In this document: positions 58,833 to 64,000 of the stretch, one piece after another
How positions within the stretch are numbered: the first letter of the stretch is position 1
How the letters are laid out: every line of letters begins with the position of its first letter
Assembly: GCF_000027005.1 (NCBI RefSeq)
Contig: NC_012965.1
Span: 793,001 to 857,000, forward strand
Direction of reading: 5' to 3'
Source: Komagataella phaffii GS115
Taxonomy: Eukaryota > Ascomycota > Pichiomycetes > Pichiales > Pichiaceae
DNA: 64,000 nt
Notes under the pieces: model-generated
The model's input: only the letters and a program-made list of their open reading frames with translations
Told to the model about the DNA's origin: nothing
The model's database searches: none
Position numbers and translations under genes: made by a program

Positions 58833-60408
58833 AACTTCAGAGCAAAGGTGGAAACTATATAAGTGCACCGGGTCCTAGAGCTCAGTCTGGGGTTATGACA
58901 AAACTTGCTAGGGTGGGATACAAGAGAAATACTAAGGGAAAGTTATGGTTGGAGCACGACGAAAAAAGGTGGGTGCGTGATCTAGATGTGTGGGGAAGGA
59001 CCTGGAAGAATGATTGGCGCACAAAAAAAAGGAGAGATGGAGTGAGCGTTGTGTCAAAAAAGGGTAAACTTCAGCATGGTCTGACGGCAGAGAACTGATT
59101 TAAACGTCAATGATAAGAAGAATAGCTGCTGAGATAACAGCGCTTCAACTGAACCGGTCTCATTCCCAAGGTGTCCAGTTTGGTCACATTGTTCACTATC
59201 CATTACCCCAGATTATGTACCCAATTGGGAACCTAGAAAGGATTGCTCTCGCGCCGCATGATGAGATTTGATTTTTTTTTTTTTTCTCATACACTAGAGA
59301 AAAACAACACGTCTAGTGTACCACCCATTATATTCCCATTTTCGTGTCACCCGTAAATTTTTTCTACCTTTTCTGATTTTCTTTACAAGATAAGCTATGG
59401 TTGCAACAAAACGTTAAGGATGCAGAGCAGATGACGAAACAAAGTTTACGCTTCTCATCGCACAACAATCACTTGGCAGCCTGGGCCCCATAATTGAACA
59501 ACCAAATAATAGAGGTGTTTACTTGGCGCGATCCGTTTCAAGTGAGTTAACAACACAGCGAAATCTTATGCTGTCATGGAAACATCCATTTCTTTTTTAG
59601 CATTCGTTTCCACGACTCCAGAGCTGGAGGTTGGGATGCAAGTGATAACCACCAATAGATGATGCCATGTAGTAGAGGTTTATAATATTAGTTGGAGGGG
59701 AGAATGTGCAAATGCTGGTTACACAACTCTGAGCCATTGGCATCAGATAACGCAAGAACAATCTGCACGCAAACGATTTTTTAGACGGCTCGATGACAGC
59801 GATTGCCCAGATGAGGACAGGTACGAACTAGGAATTCCAGAATCATCCAGAGTTCATCGTACCTTTGTCGGCTGAAACCAGCAGGTTGCAATGTCGTGGT
59901 AGAGGGGTTATATGTATTTTTAGAACCTCGAATCCGTAAAACTGCCAACCAGACGGGGGTAATTAGACGTTCCTAGACGACGAAGTAGCCACTAGAAAGT
60001 CCACTCATTCCTGAAAAACTTGCTTAGATCCTAGGGCCGAAACTGTTTCCGCAAAATTGGGAGAGCCATATCTAATTCACCACTACTGCTGGGGCTCTTC
60101 AGATCTGTCACCTCCTTTCGCCAACGAATATCCATTGACGTTCTCTTGACACCTTTTATTGCCCTGTCATTTTTCACCAATCCATAATCACCTCTTTCGA
60201 CTACTTCGACCACTCACCTCGCTTCACCTCATCCACCTCACCTCGTCCTCCTCCTCCTGTGCCCCTTCTATCAACATCCAACATCCAGCCGCACTCGCGA
60301 CCCTCGTTCCCAGTTCCCTTTGCGTTCCTTTTCTGTGATCCCATCTTTCATTCCATTCCCAAGTAGTCTCCTTCCACTGACAGCAAGGATATATTGCCAA
60401 CGGTCCAG
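58833..60408. promoter_or_regulatory. Long divergent promoter between the C2H2 factor gene and MPT5
   Basis: About 1.6 kb without a supported gene. A 14-base T run lies at 59272-59285. The last 200 bp is pyrimidine-rich, with imperfect CACCTC units at about 60213-60255, suggesting a long unstructured 5' leader for MPT5. An ATG-started 67-codon frame at 58895 is rejected. Confidence 0.5.
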
Positions 60409-62378
60409 ATGATGGTAAGTGTCTCTCAAACTCAGAATCAGCCCAATTCCGGCGTCTGCTCCTTTTCAACCGGACTCGTTTCCAGCCGGAGCCGAACAGT
60501 TGGATCAGGCCTATGCTGTGGTTTTGTTGGCTTGTTTCAGCCCTGGCCCGAATAGCCCTAGATATCTTTACTAACCATTAGTCCTCCCACTTTGACATTC
60601 AAGAACCATACATGACTAAGAACCTTCTGAGCGTCGGCGGGAGCTCGCCACAGGGTCAGAACTCCCTTGCAAATGCCCTGAGCCCTGGCATACCACCCAT
60701 AGGAGCCGGATCGACTGCTAATACAGTGTCGTTCCAGTCACAGTTTCGCCACCAGCCAAGCCTATCGGTGAACTCCATCAACTCCATCAACTCGCTCAAC
60801 TCATTAAACTCTTTTAACTCAAATACTTCAACATCCATCCATGATTCGGCGTACCAATTTGGTGGTGAGCCACTAACACCACCTGAGATCGCTAATAACA
60901 GTACCAAGCATTTCTCCCCTTGGAACACAAATAACAATGGAGCGCTCAAAAGCAACTCCACCACTCAGTTTCCGGCTCAGGTGTTCCCCTTTTCAAATAC
61001 TGCAGGTAACCCCGGTGTTGGCGCTGCTCCCTCCGTCACGAACACAAACCCTCGATCCAGGCTCCTCTCTCTTCCGCAATTACAACCTGCAGTAACGTTT
61101 AACATTGACAAGAGCTTAGCATCACTGAGTTTACAAAACAACAATAACTTGGATACTTTCAATCCTACGTCATCATCAACTACTCCTATATATCCAAAAA
61201 AGTCTCATGAAAAGGAGCTAGTTACGCGGCTCAATTCCACTCCGTTCGAGGCACTCACTGATGAGATCGTTAGCTTATCCAAGGACCAGTACGGCTGTCG
61301 CTTCTTGCAAAGAAAATTAGACGAGAACAGTACCATGTATTTTCCTACCATATTTGGTCAGATCTGTGCTCATGCCTCCGAACTAATGGTAGACCCGTTT
61401 GGCAATTACCTTGTTCAAAAACTTCTCAACTATTGCACCAACCATGAGAAGGATTTGTTACTGGAACAAAGTGCACCAGATCTTTTTTCTGTTGCACTAA
61501 ACCAGCATGGTACCAGAGCTCTTCAAAAAATCATTGATTGCCTCGGAACTAACTACCAGTTTTCTTTAGTACGTGATTCACTCAAGAATCACGTGGTAGA
61601 GCTTATTCAAGATCTTAATGGTAATCATGTGGTGCAGAAATGTATCAATAAGTTTTCACATAAAGATTTCCAATTCATCATTGATGCCATATGTCTCCAT
61701 ATTGTCCGTATCTCTACTCACAAGCATGGTTGCTGTGTACTTCAAAAGTGTCTCAATAAATGTAACCAGCAGCAACTTGTCCAGTTGGGTGATGAGATCA
61801 TTGCCAATGCAATTGTTTTGATGAAGGATCAATTTGGAAACTATGTAGTACAATACCTATTATCTATGAACAACCTTCCTATCAATGAGAAGCTTGTTTA
61901 TCAGATTTTACCCTCCATTTCAATGTTGTCGGTCCAAAAGTTCTCTTCCAATGTTATGGAAAAGTGCTTAAAAAATGCTCCCAATAGATCCTCTCAAAAT
62001 GCCATGTTAGAAGAAATCTTGAGACCCCAGAATTTAAATGCCTTGATCAAGGATCAATACGGGAACTATGTGGTACAAACAGCCATAGATGTGGCTGATG
62101 ACGAATACAAATTTCGTTTAATTCAAACAGTTAAACCAATGTTGCCGTTCATCAAGTCTACACCGTACAGCAGAAGAATTCAGTCCAAAATTTCGGTCGT
62201 ATTAAATCAGAATGCAAACCTTAATGCCATGCTTACTACTTACCAACAGTATTTTGCGTCAACGGCAGCACCTGACCAATATCTATCCTTTTACAAACAA
62301 CAACAACAACAACAACAACAACAGCAGCATCAATATCAAAATCAGCAGTTTCAGGGGCTTCACAACAACCAGAACTGA
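60409..62378 (+). CDS. MPT5: Pumilio-family mRNA regulator Mpt5/Puf5 (5' intron)
   Basis: Exons 60409-60414 (Met-Met) and 60582-62378 give 600 residues; without the mini-exon a start at 60612 gives 588. Puf5 binds UGUA-containing 3' UTRs and recruits Ccr4-Not to repress mRNAs in the cytoplasm. The N-terminal 200 residues are Ser/Asn-rich. PUF repeats fill about 225-545: DQYGCRFLQRKL, DPFGNYLVQKL, NQHGTRALQKI, DLNGNHVVQKC, THKHGCCVLQKC, DQFGNYVVQYL, QKFSSNVMEKC and DQYGNYVVQTA. KFSSNV and STPYSRRIQSK resemble Mpt5 more than Puf4. The C-terminus has a polyQ run. S. cerevisiae MPT5 (YGL178W) lies near BUD13/SAE2 and is also, as I recall, intron-containing. Confidence 0.88.
60415..60581 (+). other. 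Predicted MPT5 5' intron
   Basis: Donor GTAAGT follows ATGATG directly. The branch-type TACTAAC (60569-60575) is followed by CATTAG, so the distance from branch to acceptor is very short (6 nt). Splicing joins ATGATG to TCCTCCCAC in frame with the downstream coding sequence. A second possible acceptor at 60602-60603 creates an immediate stop, so the first is preferred. Not experimentally confirmed. Confidence 0.75.
60769..60823 (+). repeat. 9-bp Asn-Ser coding repeat in MPT5
   Basis: The unit AACTCCATC and variants (AACTCGCTC, AACTCATTA, AACTCTTTT) occur six times, encoding alternating N-S-I/L/F triplets in the disordered N-terminus. Confidence 0.75.
62297..62345 (+). repeat. CAA/CAG trinucleotide repeat (polyQ) in MPT5
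   Basis: About ten consecutive CAA/CAG codons followed by interrupted Gln codons near the C-terminus. It is probably length-variable between strains. Confidence 0.9.
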
Positions 62379-63280
62379 TAATCAATCTTTCTTATTTTTA
62401 TGGGTTTTTTTAGAGCAAATAGGTGTTTAACTGGAACTGAGATACAGTAATCAATGTGTGTTGCCATACATTCTCGAAGAGTTCCTTGTGGGGAAAATTG
62501 ACTGCGGGGAAAGATTTGTGGTATGTGTTGCTTTATCCTTAAGATAATCCTCCGTATCGAATATGAGGCATTCGGAAAATCTAAATAATGGGGTGCAAAA
62601 CCGTTGCCTAGATCGTGCCAAGCACAAAAGCTTATACACGATCTGAAACACAAATTTCGTATAGCAAGCATTTTTAGGTAGTATCACGACCTACGACTTG
62701 TATTCATGTTGGCATATCGAAGCATTCTCCACGCTGTAGGTAGGTACCAATGGACCAATCCTTGAACAGGGTTCAACCGCTCCTTTCCTTTATCTTTTTC
62801 TCCCGACTCCGAGTCTATTGCAGCAACACGCATGTTATTGCTCGATTGCAAGCAACCTGTTTACCGTCGTGCAGATCAGTCGAAAAGTGGAGAAATTTTC
62901 CCAACAAAAAATGGGAAAGGCATCACTTTACTAGACCACGATTCGGAATGAAACTAGAAAGAACTTTGGTCTTCGTTGAATCGTTTAAGCAATCAAGAAA
63001 AACTAGCAGTTCTTACTGTTGTTTTCAATATCGAATGACCTAGCACGCACATTGCATAAATGCCAAGCCATTTTTCAGGTCGGGCGCACCCCCATTTTTA
63101 TCGCTCCGAACCCCGTAATTCCATCTTTCATACAATGCCCCATAGTAAAATCTCCGCAGCTCCAGAATGTTGACACGCATGACTGTAAAGAGTTCGGTGT
63201 CCACCGTTCTCTTGTTCGTGACTTGTTCTGGCTATAAATGTAGTAGTTTCTTCCATATCCTCTAGACAGAGTCTAACGCC
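62379..63280 (+). promoter_or_regulatory. JEN1 upstream region
   Basis: About 900 bp between two plus-strand genes. A TATAAAT box at 63233-63239 lies 42 bp before the permease ATG. At about 63089-63112 an AT-flanked CCCCC followed by CTCCG resembles carbon-source elements (Mig1-like and CSRE-like), but neither consensus is matched exactly. No RNA gene is seen. Confidence 0.5.
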
Positions 63281-64000
63281 ATGTCGCATTCAATCCATTC
63301 TGCTGCTCACAAGAGTGTCATGACTGATATTGAAAAACAACACGACAGAATACATCCTCATGACCACCCAGTTACTCCTTTGGAAAAGCCAGACTTGTCT
63401 GCAAAATCGATAAAACATTACTTTGCTACTAGACTTTCCACGTTGGTGCCAAAAGCTGAAGATTTCAAAGATAAGCGATACATTTTCAATCCTTTCATGG
63501 TGCTCCGTGAGTTGACACCCAAAAATTGGAACTTCTTTATGTGTGGTTTTGCTGCTTGGACTTGGGATGCTGTGGATTTTTTCTCTGTTTCTCTTAATGT
63601 AACAAATATTGCTAAAGACCTGAATGTCACCACCAAAGATGTCACTTGGGGTTTAACTCTGGTGTTGATGCTAAGGTCAGTTGGTGCTATTTCGTTTGGT
63701 CTGTGGGCAGATAGAAAAGGAAGAAAATGGCCTTTTATTTTCAACATGATTCTTCTCATTGTTCTTCAAATTGGACTGGGATTTGTGAACACTTATAAAC
63801 AATTCTTAGGAGTGAGAGCTGTATTTGGTATTGCTATGGGTGCTGTGTTTGGTAACGCATCCTCTCTAGCATTAGATGACTGTCCTCCAAGAGCCAAGGG
63901 AATTGTTAGTGGTATATTCCAACAAGGATATGCCTTTGGTTACCTTCTGGTTGTGGTGTTTCAACGTGCTATCACTGATAATGCTTCAAAAAGTTGGAGA
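63281..64000 (+). CDS. JEN1: Jen1-like lactate/pyruvate:H+ symporter (partial, N-terminal 240 residues)
   Basis: The frame is open from the ATG at 63281 to the window end, giving 240 residues of an MFS permease. Plasma-membrane Jen1 proteins import lactate, pyruvate and related carboxylates with protons on non-fermentable carbon. A hydrophilic His-rich N-terminus (to about 80) precedes membrane segments with FAAWTWDAVDFFSVSLNV, TWGLTLVLMLRSVGAI, the MFS motif GLWADRKGRKWPF and IFQQGYAFGYLLVVVF, all close to Jen1. The MFS loop 2-3 motif and the Jen-type WDAxDFF are intact. Yeasts of this group often have several JEN paralogues, so orthology to S. cerevisiae JEN1 or to a dicarboxylate JEN2 type is open. 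Confidence 0.88.
   Translation, partial: MSHSIHSAAHKSVMTDIEKQHDRIHPHDHPVTPLEKPDLSAKSIKHYFATRLSTLVPKAEDFKDKRYIFNPFMVLRELTPKNWNFFMCGFAAWTWDAVDFFSVSLNVTNIAKDLNVTTKDVTWGLTLVLMLRSVGAISFGLWADRKGRKWPFIFNMILLIVLQIGLGFVNTYKQFLGVRAVFGIAMGAVFGNASSLALDDCPPRAKGIVSGIFQQGYAFGYLLVVVFQRAITDNASKSWR

Noticed and set aside
58895..59098. 67-codon ATG frame upstream of the C2H2 gene
   Set aside because: Trp/Lys-rich, low-complexity translation without homology; it lies in the promoter and looks like chance.
63080..63115. Mig1 or CSRE carbon-control site upstream of JEN1
   Set aside because: The C-rich and CCG elements only partly match either consensus, so no site is called.

Overview
The window looks like nuclear DNA of a budding yeast, most probably the methylotrophic yeast Komagataella phaffii (Pichia pastoris) or a very close relative. 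This is an inference from the gene set and protein sequences. Genes are compact and mostly intronless. The few introns have GTATGT/GTAAGT donors and TACTAAC branch points. A cyanide-resistant alternative oxidase is present, which Saccharomyces lacks. CTG codons fall at positions that are invariant leucine in XRN1 and calcineurin, so CUG is read as Leu and the CUG-Ser yeasts are excluded. I find about 33 protein genes, one tRNA gene and three introns. No transposon, CRISPR or viral gene is visible. Two genes run off the ends.

Layout. 1-2731: Zn2Cys6 regulator, C-terminus off the left edge. 3803-9169: alternative oxidase AOD, Na+/H+ antiporter NHA1, ornithine aminotransferase CAR2. 9520-15816: DIF1 (ribonucleotide reductase regulation), ECM30/HID1 family (trafficking), TSR2 (40S assembly), calcineurin A. 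16206-24465: an unrecognised protein, LOT5, ornithine decarboxylase SPE1, ASH1, and the pseudo-carboxypeptidase ECM14. 24643-33657: HPR1 (THO complex), OSH3, a 2-oxoglutarate oxygenase, CDC1-like phosphoesterase, SDH4. 33863-40261: SBE2-like protein, SUR2, MHR1, GPHR-family membrane protein. 41535-46649: tRNA-Ala(AGC), COX19, two-intron TOM7, FLX1, an unrecognised single-pass membrane protein, NUP49. 46909-62378: XRN1, BUD13, AGC1, SAE2/CtIP, C2H2 regulator, MPT5/PUF5 with a 5' intron. 63281-64000: N-terminal part of a JEN1-type carboxylate permease.

The genes are ordinary chromosomal housekeeping genes rather than an operon-like system. Several runs keep the S. cerevisiae gene order as I remember it: CAR2-DIF1-ECM30-TSR2-CNA1 with all orientations kept, LOT5-SPE1-ASH1, SUR2-MHR1, CDC1-SDH4, and NUP49-XRN1-BUD13-(SAE2)-(MPT5). 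The last run is interleaved with AGC1 and a zinc-finger gene. Shared themes are mitochondria (AOD, SDH4, MHR1, COX19, TOM7, FLX1, AGC1), ornithine use (CAR2, SPE1), mRNA fate (HPR1, XRN1, BUD13, MPT5, NUP49), and lipid or membrane biology (OSH3, SUR2, CDC1).

The points most worth a second look are: the unrecognised membrane protein at 43715-45007 with an AIM-like N-terminus and a Thr-x repeat; the small TOM7 gene split by two introns; the 5' mini-exon of MPT5; the MHR1 start codon that lies inside a TATA box; the lost catalytic residues of ECM14; and the interleaved ancestral gene blocks at 51-62 kb. Several proteins have in-frame TTG or GTG extensions upstream. I always chose the first plausible ATG.
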